From positions 124,001-188,000 of the forward strand of contig CAWCPR010000001.1 of NCBI GenBank assembly GCA_963797475.1: a DNA stretch of 64,000 nucleotides, given 5' to 3'. The notes under the pieces are model-generated. The model was not told where the DNA came from. It did not search any database and saw only the letters and a program-made list of their open reading frames with translations. The DNA comes from CAWCPR01 sp963797475 (GTDB taxonomy: Bacteria; Chloroflexota; Anaerolineae; Anaerolineales; UBA4823). Each line of letters starts with the position of its first letter. Within the stretch, counting starts at the first letter, position 1. Both the position numbers and the translations under genes were made by a program. Positions 18,775 through 27,008 of the stretch are shown one piece after another.

Positions 18775-19926
18775 ATGTCGCCTTTACAAATTAGCGTGGA
18801 TGAGCTGCGCCGCCTGCGCATGAGGCGGCAATGCCTGTTGCCGCGCTTGCCCAGGCCGGCGCTGGTCCAGGTGGTCAAAACCCTGGTCGGCGTCCAGGCC
18901 CAGCTCCCTTCGGCCATGCAGCTTGCTCTGCGCGCCCGCCTGGAGGGGTTGACCCTGGCAGAGGTTGAAGCGGCTCGAGTCCAGGAGCGTTCCCTGGTGC
19001 GTACCTGGTGCATGCGCGGCAGCATGCACTTGCTCCTTGCCGATGAGGTGGACTGGCTGCTTTCCAACCTAGCGCCAACGATCCTGAACGGAGCCTGGCG
19101 CTGGCTTGAGAAGCGCGCCGGGCTCGAACGAGGCCGGGCCGAGCAGGTCGTCGATCAGGCTTACCGGGTTTTGAAGGAGCAAGGACCGCTCACCCGCCCG
19201 GATCTCATGCAGGCAGTGGCGCAGACCCAGGGCGCCGGGGTTGAAAAGGCGGCTGCCGGGGTGGTCTGGCTGAACGGGATACTCGGGCGGGTCTGCTTCG
19301 GGCCGGACAAAGGGGCCCAGCCCACCTATGCCGCCCTGGATGATTGGCTCGGACGCCCCATCCAGGCCGGCGGCCCAGCGCAGCGGGTCGAGCTTGCCCG
19401 GCGCTACCTGCAAGGTTACGGCCCGGCTGAGCCCGAAGACATGGCAGCCTGGTGGGAGATGCCGCTTGGCGAAGCCCGGGCGGCCTGGCAGGCGCTGCAA
19501 GGCGAGCTGGTGGCGCTGCAATGCGAGGGGAGAACGCTGTGGATGCTGGATTCCCAGTTCAGCGGGGAATTAGAGATAAGCAACAAACCCACACGAAACT
19601 CCAGTTCCGCCGAACGCACTGTGCGCCTTTTACCGGCCTTCGATACCTATTTTCTCGGCTACCGCCAGCGCGATTTTGCTGTGGATGCGCAGCATCAAAA
19701 AGACGTGTTTCACGGCGGGCAGCTCGTCCCGGTCGTCCTGGTGGATGGCAGCGCGGCCGGCGTCTGGCGCTACGTACGGGCCGGCCAGCGGATTAACATC
19801 GAAGCCCGGTCATTCACTGCTTTCGACGAGCAGGTCCGCCAGCTCATCGCCGAAGAAGCGCAGGATATCGGCCATTTCTTCGGGCTTATTCCTGCGCTCA
19901 CATTTACACCTGCCGCAGGTCCTTAA
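18775..19926 (+). CDS. AlkZ/YcaQ-like winged-helix DNA glycosylase
   Basis: The 383-residue protein belongs to the HTH_42 (AlkZ/AlkX) family of winged-helix proteins that excise alkylated or cross-linked bases. The segment VGVQAQLPSAMQ carries a Q-x-Q like the catalytic Gln pair described for AlkZ; E. coli YcaQ has Q-x-D instead. RTWCMRGSMHLL and the LLPAFDTYFLGYR segment near the C-terminus are typical of the family. The start at ATG 18775 leaves a 16-base gap after the cyclase gene, so the two may be cotranscribed. A strong hairpin with a T run lies after the stop. Activity on DNA is inferred from the family. Confidence 0.75.
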   Translation: MSPLQISVDELRRLRMRRQCLLPRLPRPALVQVVKTLVGVQAQLPSAMQLALRARLEGLTLAEVEAARVQERSLVRTWCMRGSMHLLLADEVDWLLSNLAPTILNGAWRWLEKRAGLERGRAEQVVDQAYRVLKEQGPLTRPDLMQAVAQTQGAGVEKAAAGVVWLNGILGRVCFGPDKGAQPTYAALDDWLGRPIQAGGPAQRVELARRYLQGYGPAEPEDMAAWWEMPLGEARAAWQALQGELVALQCEGRTLWMLDSQFSGELEISNKPTRNSSSAERTVRLLPAFDTYFLGYRQRDFAVDAQHQKDVFHGGQLVPVVLVDGSAAGVWRYVRAGQRINIEARSFTAFDEQVRQLIAEEAQDIGHFFGLIPALTFTPAAGP

Positions 19927-19988
19927 GCCAGCCCTTCGAATGAATCGCCGCAATCTGCTTTAGCCAATTTCACTTCCGAATACAAGGT

Positions 19989-20030
19989 CCGAATGGGTAC
20001 TCCAGGGTACCCGTTCGGGCCATTTTTTTA
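19989..20030 (+). terminator. Rho-independent terminator
   Basis: The arm CGAATGGGTAC (19990-20000) pairs with GTACCCGTTCG (20008-20018; one G-U pair) across a short loop. A run of seven T begins at 20023. It ends the cyclase/glycosylase unit. Confidence 0.8.
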
Positions 20031-20146
20031 TCCACCATCTGGTAGTGAAAGTCTATTCCCCTTTATATTGTTTCAGCGTTCACAACCTGATACGATAAAT
20101 TTGGCAAGATCGTCGTTGTCCCTACCAGCGGATTCTACTTCCAGGC

Positions 20147-20503
20147 GTGACTGTGAAAAAAATCCTGATCGCGAGTGCCAATTCCCTGTTCGTCGAAATG
20201 GTTTCGGAGATCCTGTGCGCCGTCCCGGACGTTGAAATTCTGTACGCCCAGCCGGAGGCTGCCCAGGCTTCCATTTTAGCCAACCAACCCGAGGTCATCC
20301 TGGTCAGCGAAGGCTTTCCGAAAGAGCTGCTTGCCAGGTTGAAAGAGACTGCCCAGGGCCTGGCAAAATGCCGGGTCATCGTGATGAGCCTGATCGAAAA
20401 CAATTACCTGGTCATCCAATCCGAGAAAGCCACGCTGAAGAAAATCGATGAGCTGCTCCTGGCGGTCGAGCTGCAGGGTGGATGCCTGGGAAAGCAAAAA
20501 TGA
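20147..20503 (+). CDS. Small receiver-like protein
   Basis: The 118-residue frame begins at a GTG and resembles a CheY-like receiver fold. It has a beta1 KKILIASAN, a VILVSEGFPKELL segment in place of the usual phospho-acceptor strand, and VIVMSL as beta4. The acidic pocket and phospho-Asp of a normal receiver are not evident, so phosphorylation is doubtful. It lies just upstream of the molybdoenzyme operon, and its 3' end overlaps the TorD fragment in another frame. No obvious ribosome site was found. The function is unknown. Confidence 0.5.
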   Translation: MTVKKILIASANSLFVEMVSEILCAVPDVEILYAQPEAAQASILANQPEVILVSEGFPKELLARLKETAQGLAKCRVIVMSLIENNYLVIQSEKATLKKIDELLLAVELQGGCLGKQK

Positions 20504-20681
20504 GCCTGAGGCGCAATTGTATCTCTTCGCGGAGAAAAGCTTCATTCGGGACCATTTGATATGTGGCTTCGAGCGAACTTATGAGGAGTTGTCCCCTCGC
20601 CTGCAGACAGATTTCTACCGCGGCCTGCTTTTGTTGACGAAGGGGATCATTTCAGCGCAAGGGGATTACTTCCAGGCATGA
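20448..20681 (+). pseudogene. C-terminal TorD chaperone fragment
   Basis: From W at 20487 to the stop, this frame aligns without gaps to the last 60-odd residues of the TorD protein encoded at 25419-26138. Shared features are W-x-S, a KSF-x-x-x-HL segment and QTDFYRG. The N-terminal two thirds of a TorD chaperone are absent. The upstream codons overlap the receiver-like gene and look unrelated. I read it as the remnant of a second TorD gene, cut by rearrangement or by the receiver gene. An expressed short protein from the ATG at 20448 cannot be excluded. Confidence 0.7.
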
Positions 20682-20838
20682 CCCAGGGTCATAGCGGGAA
20701 GATGGGAGGAGGAGCGAAATTGCCTGATCGGAAGGGTACACCTGAATTGCGGCGGCTCAAGGCTGGGCCCCTGAACGCTGCTGCGCAATTAAGAAAAATT
20801 CAAAAACAAGGAAACTCAAATGTTCCAGGAGGTTCAAT

Positions 20839-21444
20839 ATGCGCTACGGAATGGTGATTGACTTGCGCAGGTGCATCGGCTGCGACTCATGCACGGTCGC
20901 CTGCAAGCAGGAAAATGGAACCGGGCCGGGAATTTTCTACAGCAAAGTATACAAATTCGAAACCGGAGAGTATCCCACCGCTCGTATGAATTTCATCCCG
21001 GTGTTGTGCAATCACTGCGAAGACGCACCTTGCGTCGATGTGTGCCCAACGGGCGCCACAACCAAAGGACCGGACGGGATCGTGGAAGTGGATCCCAACA
21101 AATGCATCGGCTGCCGCTACTGCATGGCCGCTTGCCCGTACAACGCCCGCCAGTTCTCGATGAAGACCGATGCGGCTTATTTCCCGGATAAGGGCCTGAC
21201 CCCTTACGAACAGGTGAAATACGCCGACCACCAGGAGGGTGTGGCAGAGAAGTGCAACTTCTGCAAACCACGCCTGGCTGAAGGCAAACAACCAGCCTGC
21301 GTACAGGCCTGCCCGGCGAAAGCGCGCATCTTTGGCGACCTGGATGATCCAACCAGCGAGGTATCGCAGTTGATCGTCCAGCGCAACGCACAGCCGCTCA
21401 AGCCAGAAAAGAATACGAAACCATCCGTCTTCTACATCGCTTAG
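20839..21444 (+). CDS. Four-cluster ferredoxin subunit of a molybdoenzyme (DmsB/PsrB type)
   Basis: The 201-residue protein contains the four cysteine groups of DmsB/PsrB/NrfC electron-transfer subunits. These are CIGCDSCTVAC near the N-terminus, CNHCEDAPCVDVCP, CIGCRYCMAACP, and CNFC...CVQACP. They should bind four [4Fe-4S] clusters. The subunit wires electrons between the NrfD membrane protein and the molybdopterin subunit encoded next. AGGAGG precedes the ATG. It has no signal peptide and presumably travels with the Tat-exported catalytic subunit. It is the first clear gene of the operon FeS-NrfD-Mo-TorD. Confidence 0.93.
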   Translation: MRYGMVIDLRRCIGCDSCTVACKQENGTGPGIFYSKVYKFETGEYPTARMNFIPVLCNHCEDAPCVDVCPTGATTKGPDGIVEVDPNKCIGCRYCMAACPYNARQFSMKTDAAYFPDKGLTPYEQVKYADHQEGVAEKCNFCKPRLAEGKQPACVQACPAKARIFGDLDDPTSEVSQLIVQRNAQPLKPEKNTKPSVFYIA

Positions 21445-21468
21445 CGTTGAATATTTAAGGAGTATGCT

Positions 21469-22533
21469 ATGTCGACAACTGTAAATAGAAAACAAGCCCA
21501 GCAAATCCCTGTCATCGGGGTTGTTGTGATGGCCGTGCTCGTGCTGGCCGGCATCGCCGCCTGGGCAGCCCAGCTCAGCCAGGGGATCTCAATCACCGGG
21601 ATCGGACAGGTCATCGTTTGGGGGATTTATATCGCAGCATTTTTCATCCTGGCAGGGGTCGCCAGCGGTTCTTTGATGCTGGCCGCGCTGGGGGATCTGC
21701 ACGTGCTCCCCGAGCTGGCCAGGCACCGCCAGGACCTGCTCACCGCTTCTCTGGCGGCTTACATCTCGGCCGGGATCGTGATTTTGATGGACGTCGGCCA
21801 TCCGGAGCGTGTCCTGCGCTTCCTGTATTCGCCCCAGTTCAGCTCGCCCTTTGTTTGGGATTTCTACGCCCTGGCTTTTGGGGCGCTGGTGGCTGCGGTC
21901 TATCTTTTCTTCGCCCCGAAAGGCGGCTGGATCGCCTGGCTGGCTGCAATCGCCAGTCTGGCAGTCGTCGTTCTCGAAGGTCTGCTGGTCTCCGTCACCG
22001 CGGCCAGGCCGTTGTGGCACAGCGCCCTGACCCCGGTTAACTTCGTCATCGAAGCCGCCATCGCCACAACCGCTTTCGTTGCCTTGTTCATCCAAGATGA
22101 GAAAGCCAGCCGCTGGTCGGCCGCCGTCTTGCGCGTTTGTCTGCCGGTCCTGCTCGGTTTCATTCTGATCGAAGCCGTGACGGTCTCCTACGCTGGAGAC
22201 AGCGAAGCGCAGGCTGCCCTGCAACTGCTGCTCTCTGGCAACCTGGCGACCGCATTTTGGGTCGAGATCGTTGCCGGTCTGGCCTTGCCCTTCGTGCTTC
22301 TGGCCTTCCTAGGCCAGGGCCGGGCGATCCAGGCGCTTGCCGCCGTCCTGGCGATCGCAGGCGTTTTTCTAGCCAAATTCACCCTGTTGGTCGCCGGGCA
22401 GGCTTACCCGTTGTTTGAAAAGCCGGCTGCTTATACGCCAACCCTGGTTGAATTTGGCGGGGTGATTGGAGTGATTGCCTTGGCGTTATTGCTCTTCACC
22501 CTGGGGCGCAGCAGGCTCCCCTCCAAAGCATGA
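21469..22533 (+). CDS. NrfD/PsrC-type membrane quinone-interacting subunit
   Basis: The 354-residue integral membrane protein has about nine to ten hydrophobic helices. The segment WGIYIAAFFILAGVASGS is typical of the NrfD/PsrC family, and MDVGHPERVLRFL in the third helix region is characteristic. Such subunits exchange electrons with the quinone pool and anchor the FeS/Mo subunits at the membrane. The start is 24 bases after the FeS subunit's stop, with AAGGAG upstream. The stop is 22 bases before the catalytic subunit's start. Confidence 0.92.
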   Translation: MSTTVNRKQAQQIPVIGVVVMAVLVLAGIAAWAAQLSQGISITGIGQVIVWGIYIAAFFILAGVASGSLMLAALGDLHVLPELARHRQDLLTASLAAYISAGIVILMDVGHPERVLRFLYSPQFSSPFVWDFYALAFGALVAAVYLFFAPKGGWIAWLAAIASLAVVVLEGLLVSVTAARPLWHSALTPVNFVIEAAIATTAFVALFIQDEKASRWSAAVLRVCLPVLLGFILIEAVTVSYAGDSEAQAALQLLLSGNLATAFWVEIVAGLALPFVLLAFLGQGRAIQALAAVLAIAGVFLAKFTLLVAGQAYPLFEKPAAYTPTLVEFGGVIGVIALALLLFTLGRSRLPSKA

Positions 22534-22555
22534 ATTGTCATTAGGAGAAATCGAT

Positions 22556-25300
22556 ATGACCAAAAATAATTCGATTAGCCGGCGAGATTTTCTAAAAAGC
22601 GCAACCGTCATCGGGGCGACCGCTACAGCCGTTTCGGTGCTGCCAAAGGCAGAGTCCCCCTTCAAGACGGGAGAGATGCAGAGCGTTGATAAGAAGATCG
22701 AGTGGAAAGCGAGCTTTTGCAGTGGATGTCACCAACCTACCTGCGCAAACCGTGTCAAGGTTTCCAACGGCGTTGCGATCGGCCTGGAAGGCGACCCATT
22801 GAGCGATACCAACCAGGGGCAGCTCTGCGCCCGCGGCCTGGCGGCGATCATGAGCCTGTACAACCCCTACCGGGTGAAATCACCCCTCAAGCGCACCAAC
22901 CCCAACCGCAGCCTGGATGAGGATCCCGGCTGGGTTGAAATTAGCTGGGATGAAGCCCTGGATACAACCGCCAAAGCCTTGAAAGACGCCCGCGATACTG
23001 ACCCGCGCAGCTTCATTTTCTCACGCGGCTTCGGTTTTGAAGAGACGCGCCTGGCCTTCGACCGGGCTTTCGGCACGCCCAACAGCCTGGGCACCCCAGG
23101 CCCGCTCTGCCCGGAGCACTTCACCGCCCTGCACCTGAGCGGCACCATGCTCGACCGCATCGACCTGGAGCGCTGCAACTACGTAGTGATCGCCGGGCGC
23201 AGCTTCGGCGCCGATTTTGCGATCGCCAGCAGCAGCACGCGCAACTTTATCAACGCCGTCCAGCGCGGCATGAAGGTCGTCAATATCAGCCCGGTCAACA
23301 ACCGCCAGGGCCAGCTTGGCCAGTGGGTGCCGATCCGGCCCGGTACGGACACCGCCATGGGCCTGGCGCTGAGCTACGTGATGGTCCACGAGCTCGGCAA
23401 GTACGACGAGTGGTGGCTGAAGGTGCGCACCAATTCGCCCTACCTGGTCCCGGATTCGGAGACCTACCTGAATGGCTCGCGTGTGTTTAGCGAGGATTAC
23501 GCCCGCGACCCGGAGACAGGCAAGCCCCTGGTTTGGGACACGGCAACCAACAGCGCGGTCCCGTTCGACACCGCCAAAGGCGAGACCTACGCCTTGCTGG
23601 GCGAATTCGAGGTCAACGGGCAGAAAGTCAAGACCGCTTTCCAGATTTTCAAAGAATACATCCAGGACTTCACGCCGGAATGGGCTGAGCCCCTGACAAC
23701 CATCCCTGCGGCGACAGTCCGCCAAATCGCGGCCGACCTGGTGCGAGAGGCCCGCATCGGCGCGACGATCGAGATCGACGGCTTCACCTTCCCGTACACC
23801 CCGGCGTGCATCGACATCGGGCGCGGCGCGGTGACCAACCGCCTGGGCACCCAGGCGTACAAGGCCTACGGCGCCGTCAACGTCATGCTGGGCGCTATCG
23901 ACGTGCCGGGAGGCATGCAGGCCTGCCAGAATATGAGCATGTTCCCGTTCTTGCAGCCCGACGACGACGGAATCTTAAAGGCTTCCGAAGCGATGGCTAC
24001 CCAGGCGATGGGCTCGCCCTTCAAGTTCCCGCCCCCCAAGCTGGACATGGAAGGCATTTACCCAATGAAGCACACCACGACGCCGCTGGCCTGGAAGGCG
24101 ATGCTCGAACCGGAAAAATACTACATCGAGTACCCGGTCAAGGCGATCATGCTGCACGCCGCTAACCCGATCTCCTGCAACGCCAACAAAGACCGCGTTC
24201 TGGAGGCCTGGAGCAAAGTGCCGTTCGTCGTCTCGCTCGCCTACCACTTTGACGAGCCGACCGTGCTGGCAGACATCGTCATGCCCGAAGATCACTCGCT
24301 GGAACGCACGAATATGTACCGCCTGTTCCGCAACGAGAAGGAATGCGACGATCTGAGCCGCGGCATGATGGGCACCTTCATCAAGGCCCCAGCCGTGGCG
24401 CGCGTCCACAACACGATGAACGTCAACGACATCTGGATCGAGCTGGCCCGGCGGATCGGGTTCCTGCCCGACCTGTACGCGGCGACCAACAAATCCGTGC
24501 TGACGGGCGTGAGCAAGGATATGGCTTCCGGGATTTCGGAAGCTTACGCCTTGGATCCGAATGGATCCTATACCTGGGAAGAGATCGTCGATCGCAAAAT
24601 CAAATCCGACTTCGGCCCGAACGCCAGCATCGCCGACTTTGCCCAGAGCAGTTGGAAGGCTTACCACGTCCCGACCCTGAAAGAAAGCTACAACTACTAC
24701 TACGCCCCAGACAACGCCATCCGCCAGCCGCTGTACTACCAGCGCATGACCCGCATCGCCAAAGAGCTCAAGGCGAACCTGGAGAGCGTGGGCGCGCATG
24801 TGCCCGGCTGGGACAATATGGATGACTTCTTCCGCCACTATTCGGGCTTCTCGATCTGGTACGAACCGGAGAACTTCGGCGTGACCGACGAGTTCCAGTT
24901 TAAGGTGGTCAACTGGAAGACGCACTTCCTGGTTACCAACACTTACGGCAACGTCGAAAACCCGTGGCTGCAGGAAATCCTGGACAAGTTCGTGCCGGAT
25001 ATGAAGGTGGTCCTGATCCACCCGCAGGGGGCGCAGCGGGCCGGTCTGAAAGAAGGAGATAAGGTGACCATCCAATCGCAACATGCCGGCAGCACCCCGG
25101 GTGTGATCCACATTACCAAGCTGGTCCACCCAGAGGTGGCTGGGATCGCCGGGAACTTTGGGCGCTTGAGCCTGCTGATGAACCCGGTCGTGCGAGGCGG
25201 CTCGCAGTACAACCAGCTTCTCTCGGATGAGGAGTTCACCCTGGAGCCTGTCATGGGCGCCCTGGAGAACTCACCACGAGTGAAGATTTACAAAGCCTGA
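22556..25300 (+). CDS. Tat-exported molybdopterin oxidoreductase catalytic subunit
   Basis: The 914-residue protein belongs to the DMSO-reductase superfamily. SRRDFLK at 8-14 is a clear Tat signal. Cysteines C55, C58, C63 and C91 (CxxC-x4-C-x27-C) form the N-terminal [4Fe-4S] site. Molybdopterin and C-terminal dinucleotide-binding domains (IHPQGAQRAGLKEGD) follow. The Cys in PGPLCPEH lies about where the Mo ligand is expected, which would suggest a polysulfide/thiosulfate/tetrathionate/arsenate-type enzyme; this is inference. The substrate cannot be assigned. The ATG at 22556 follows TAGGAGA. Neighbours provide electron transfer, membrane anchor and the TorD chaperone. Confidence 0.9.
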   Translation: MTKNNSISRRDFLKSATVIGATATAVSVLPKAESPFKTGEMQSVDKKIEWKASFCSGCHQPTCANRVKVSNGVAIGLEGDPLSDTNQGQLCARGLAAIMSLYNPYRVKSPLKRTNPNRSLDEDPGWVEISWDEALDTTAKALKDARDTDPRSFIFSRGFGFEETRLAFDRAFGTPNSLGTPGPLCPEHFTALHLSGTMLDRIDLERCNYVVIAGRSFGADFAIASSSTRNFINAVQRGMKVVNISPVNNRQGQLGQWVPIRPGTDTAMGLALSYVMVHELGKYDEWWLKVRTNSPYLVPDSETYLNGSRVFSEDYARDPETGKPLVWDTATNSAVPFDTAKGETYALLGEFEVNGQKVKTAFQIFKEYIQDFTPEWAEPLTTIPAATVRQIAADLVREARIGATIEIDGFTFPYTPACIDIGRGAVTNRLGTQAYKAYGAVNVMLGAIDVPGGMQACQNMSMFPFLQPDDDGILKASEAMATQAMGSPFKFPPPKLDMEGIYPMKHTTTPLAWKAMLEPEKYYIEYPVKAIMLHAANPISCNANKDRVLEAWSKVPFVVSLAYHFDEPTVLADIVMPEDHSLERTNMYRLFRNEKECDDLSRGMMGTFIKAPAVARVHNTMNVNDIWIELARRIGFLPDLYAATNKSVLTGVSKDMASGISEAYALDPNGSYTWEEIVDRKIKSDFGPNASIADFAQSSWKAYHVPTLKESYNYYYAPDNAIRQPLYYQRMTRIAKELKANLESVGAHVPGWDNMDDFFRHYSGFSIWYEPENFGVTDEFQFKVVNWKTHFLVTNTYGNVENPWLQEILDKFVPDMKVVLIHPQGAQRAGLKEGDKVTIQSQHAGSTPGVIHITKLVHPEVAGIAGNFGRLSLLMNPVVRGGSQYNQLLSDEEFTLEPVMGALENSPRVKIYKA

Positions 25301-25418
25301 CCTGGGACAAGTTTAGCCGGGGGCTGTGCAGGCGACGCCTGGGACAGCCCCTGGCTGGCGAGCCCAATCCTAACGGTTCACAATCGATATTCGATCTAAA
25401 TTTAAGTCAAGGTGGCGG

Positions 25419-26138
25419 ATGATAAACACACAGGTAGAAGCGTTGCTTTCCACAGAAGAAATGCAGTTGCTGGCCCAGGCACGCGCGACGTTCAGCAGCC
25501 TGTTGAGCGTGCATTTTTTGAATATCCCGGATACAGACTTCAGCGGGAAACTCCGTCAGGGTGAGTTTACCCAAAGCTTAGAGCTGCTGGCCAACGAAAC
25601 CGATGTTCACCCGGATATCGCCGCCGGCGCCGGCCGGATGCTGGCATTCCTGGCTGTAACCCAGGACCAGCCGCCAGAAACGCTGGCGCAGACCCTGGGG
25701 ATCGACCGGACCCGGCTTTACCGGGGGGTCTCGCCCCAGTATGGCCCGCCGCCGCCCTACGAGGCGGAATGGGTTTCCACCCAGGACAAGAGCGGGGCGC
25801 TGCAGCAGATCGCGGCCATCTACCATGAAAGCGGGATGATGAAAGCGCCTGAGGCGAACGAGCGCCTGGATTACATCGGGATCGAGCTGGCCTACATCGA
25901 GCAGATGGCGGGCGAAGAGCTGCGCCGCTGGCAGTCGGGCGAAAGCGAGCAGGCGAGCCAGTACTACGCCTTACAAAAATCCTTCACCCTGGAACACCTG
26001 GCGAAATGGGTGCCTGCTTTCGTGGAGAAGGCGCTCGAATACGCCCAGACGGACTTCTATCGCGGCCACCTGTTCATGCTGCGCGGCTTTATCGCCGAGC
26101 AGGTGGAGATCTACGACGAGCTTTCGCAGGCGTCTTAG
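25419..26138 (+). CDS. TorD-family molybdoenzyme chaperone
   Basis: The 239-residue all-helical protein matches the TorD/DmsD chaperone family: GPPPPYEAEW in the middle, ERLDYIGIELAY in the following helix, and a C-terminal HLAKWVP...QTDFYRG segment. Such chaperones bind the Tat signal of the molybdoenzyme and hold it until the cofactor is inserted. The gene follows the catalytic subunit by 118 bases on the same strand. Its C-terminal third is duplicated as a fragment at 20487-20681. No separate promoter was identified. Confidence 0.85.
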   Translation: MINTQVEALLSTEEMQLLAQARATFSSLLSVHFLNIPDTDFSGKLRQGEFTQSLELLANETDVHPDIAAGAGRMLAFLAVTQDQPPETLAQTLGIDRTRLYRGVSPQYGPPPPYEAEWVSTQDKSGALQQIAAIYHESGMMKAPEANERLDYIGIELAYIEQMAGEELRRWQSGESEQASQYYALQKSFTLEHLAKWVPAFVEKALEYAQTDFYRGHLFMLRGFIAEQVEIYDELSQAS

Positions 26139-26165
26139 CAGTCCGGCTTAAAACTTAACTTTTCC

Positions 26166-26227
26166 AGCCCTGGGGCGCGCCGCCAGTGGGCGGGTTTCGC
26201 AACCTGCCGTGCCCGCGCCCCAGGGCT
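26166..26227. terminator. Large inverted repeat between convergent genes
   Basis: AGCCCTGGGGCGCG at 26166-26179 is the exact reverse complement of CGCGCCCCAGGGCT at 26214-26227. A second, inner hairpin is built on GGCGGGTT/AACCTGCC. The structure lies between the convergent torD and cupredoxin genes, and could serve both as a bidirectional terminator. It has no long T run, so the call is tentative. Confidence 0.5.
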
Positions 26228-26280
26228 GTCTGCCGTTCCCAAGGCAATGAACCTTCACCCCAAAGCCCTGCAAACGGGAA

Positions 26281-26336
26281 GTGATGTTCTCCACTTGTGC
26301 GCCGTCCTTTACCTCTGTAAAATTTAATTAAAAATA
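26281..26336 (+). repeat. Degenerate repeat also found at 35544-35600
   Basis: TTCTCCACT (26287-26295) and CTGTAAAAT (26315-26323) recur in the same order, with spacing differing by one base, at 35551 and 35580. GTGA before the first block and an A/T-rich AATT...AAAA tail after the second are also shared. The two copies flank the whole minus-strand respiratory cluster in direct orientation. Origin and function are unknown. Confidence 0.4.
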
Positions 26337-26350
26337 ACAAACCTTGAGTA

Positions 26351-26797
26351 CTATGTGACGATAATTGAACCAACAGTGTTGGGTTGCATTATCGGCTGGC
26401 TAAAGTAGATGTAGGTACCCGGCGTGGTGAACTTGGCCGTCCATTTCTGTCCGGGGTATAGCGGTCCAGAATCCCATGGTTGGGCATTGTCCGGCAGGTG
26501 GACGAATGCATTATTAGGCGCCTTTTGGAGATCGCAAGTGACTGACTGGGAGTAAATCGAAATATTTTGCCAGGTAACGCTCTCCCCCTGCCTGATTCTT
26601 AAGGTGGTCGGTTCAAAGTGGCTTTCACCCTGTTCATTAATGATCTGCACTAAATGTCGATCTTCCTTTTCGCTTGAGCAAGCTGCCAGCAGGTGCGCGA
26701 CCAATAACCCTGGCAAAACCTTACCAACCAGGCGCAGAAAGTCGCTCCGTGAAAGCATTTGTCTTTCTTGAGACGCTCCAGTTTTGTCATGTCTCAT
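26351..26797 (-). CDS. Cupredoxin-like lipoprotein lacking copper ligands
   Basis: The 148-residue protein has a Tat-like N-terminus (LSRSDFLRLVGK, with only one Arg of the pair) and a lipobox LLAAC, then a plastocyanin/halocyanin-type beta fold. Landmarks are VTWQN, AQPWDSGPLYPGQ and TTPGTYIYF. The family's copper ligands are a His after VTWxN, then Cys-x-x-His near YKYFC, and a Met. Here these positions read Gln, Ser, Ile and Thr, so type 1 copper binding is unlikely. It is the last gene of the minus-strand respiratory cluster. AGGAAA precedes the ATG, inside a conserved upstream element. A structural or assembly role is inferred. Confidence 0.72.
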   Translation of the reverse strand: MRHDKTGASQERQMLSRSDFLRLVGKVLPGLLVAHLLAACSSEKEDRHLVQIINEQGESHFEPTTLRIRQGESVTWQNISIYSQSVTCDLQKAPNNAFVHLPDNAQPWDSGPLYPGQKWTAKFTTPGTYIYFSQPIMQPNTVGSIIVT

Positions 26798-26802
26798 TGT
26801 AG

Positions 26803-26851
26803 TTTCCTATTTTGATGAATCTCTTTTCATCTACCCCTGGCCTTCGGCCAG
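26803..26851 (-). repeat. Two-hairpin intergenic element, copy 1
   Basis: Read on the minus strand, a palindrome CTGGCCGAAGGCCAG is followed by GATGAA...TTCATC and AAAATAGGAAA directly before the cupredoxin ATG. The block 26803-26831 matches 49336-49364 at 28 of 29 bases. A looser copy lies at 59409-59456. Confidence 0.7.
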
Positions 26852-27008
26852 CGGTCCGCGGAGGCGCTAAACGCGCCTAACCCGGTTGCCTTCCTGATGG
26901 AAGAATGAGGCAGGGTTTCGCCTACATTGATCGCAGCCAATAACCTCTCGGTTCTCCTTCTATGGGTAAAGAAGTGCTTCTTCGTCATAAAAGATCCTTG
27001 GCTCGCAT

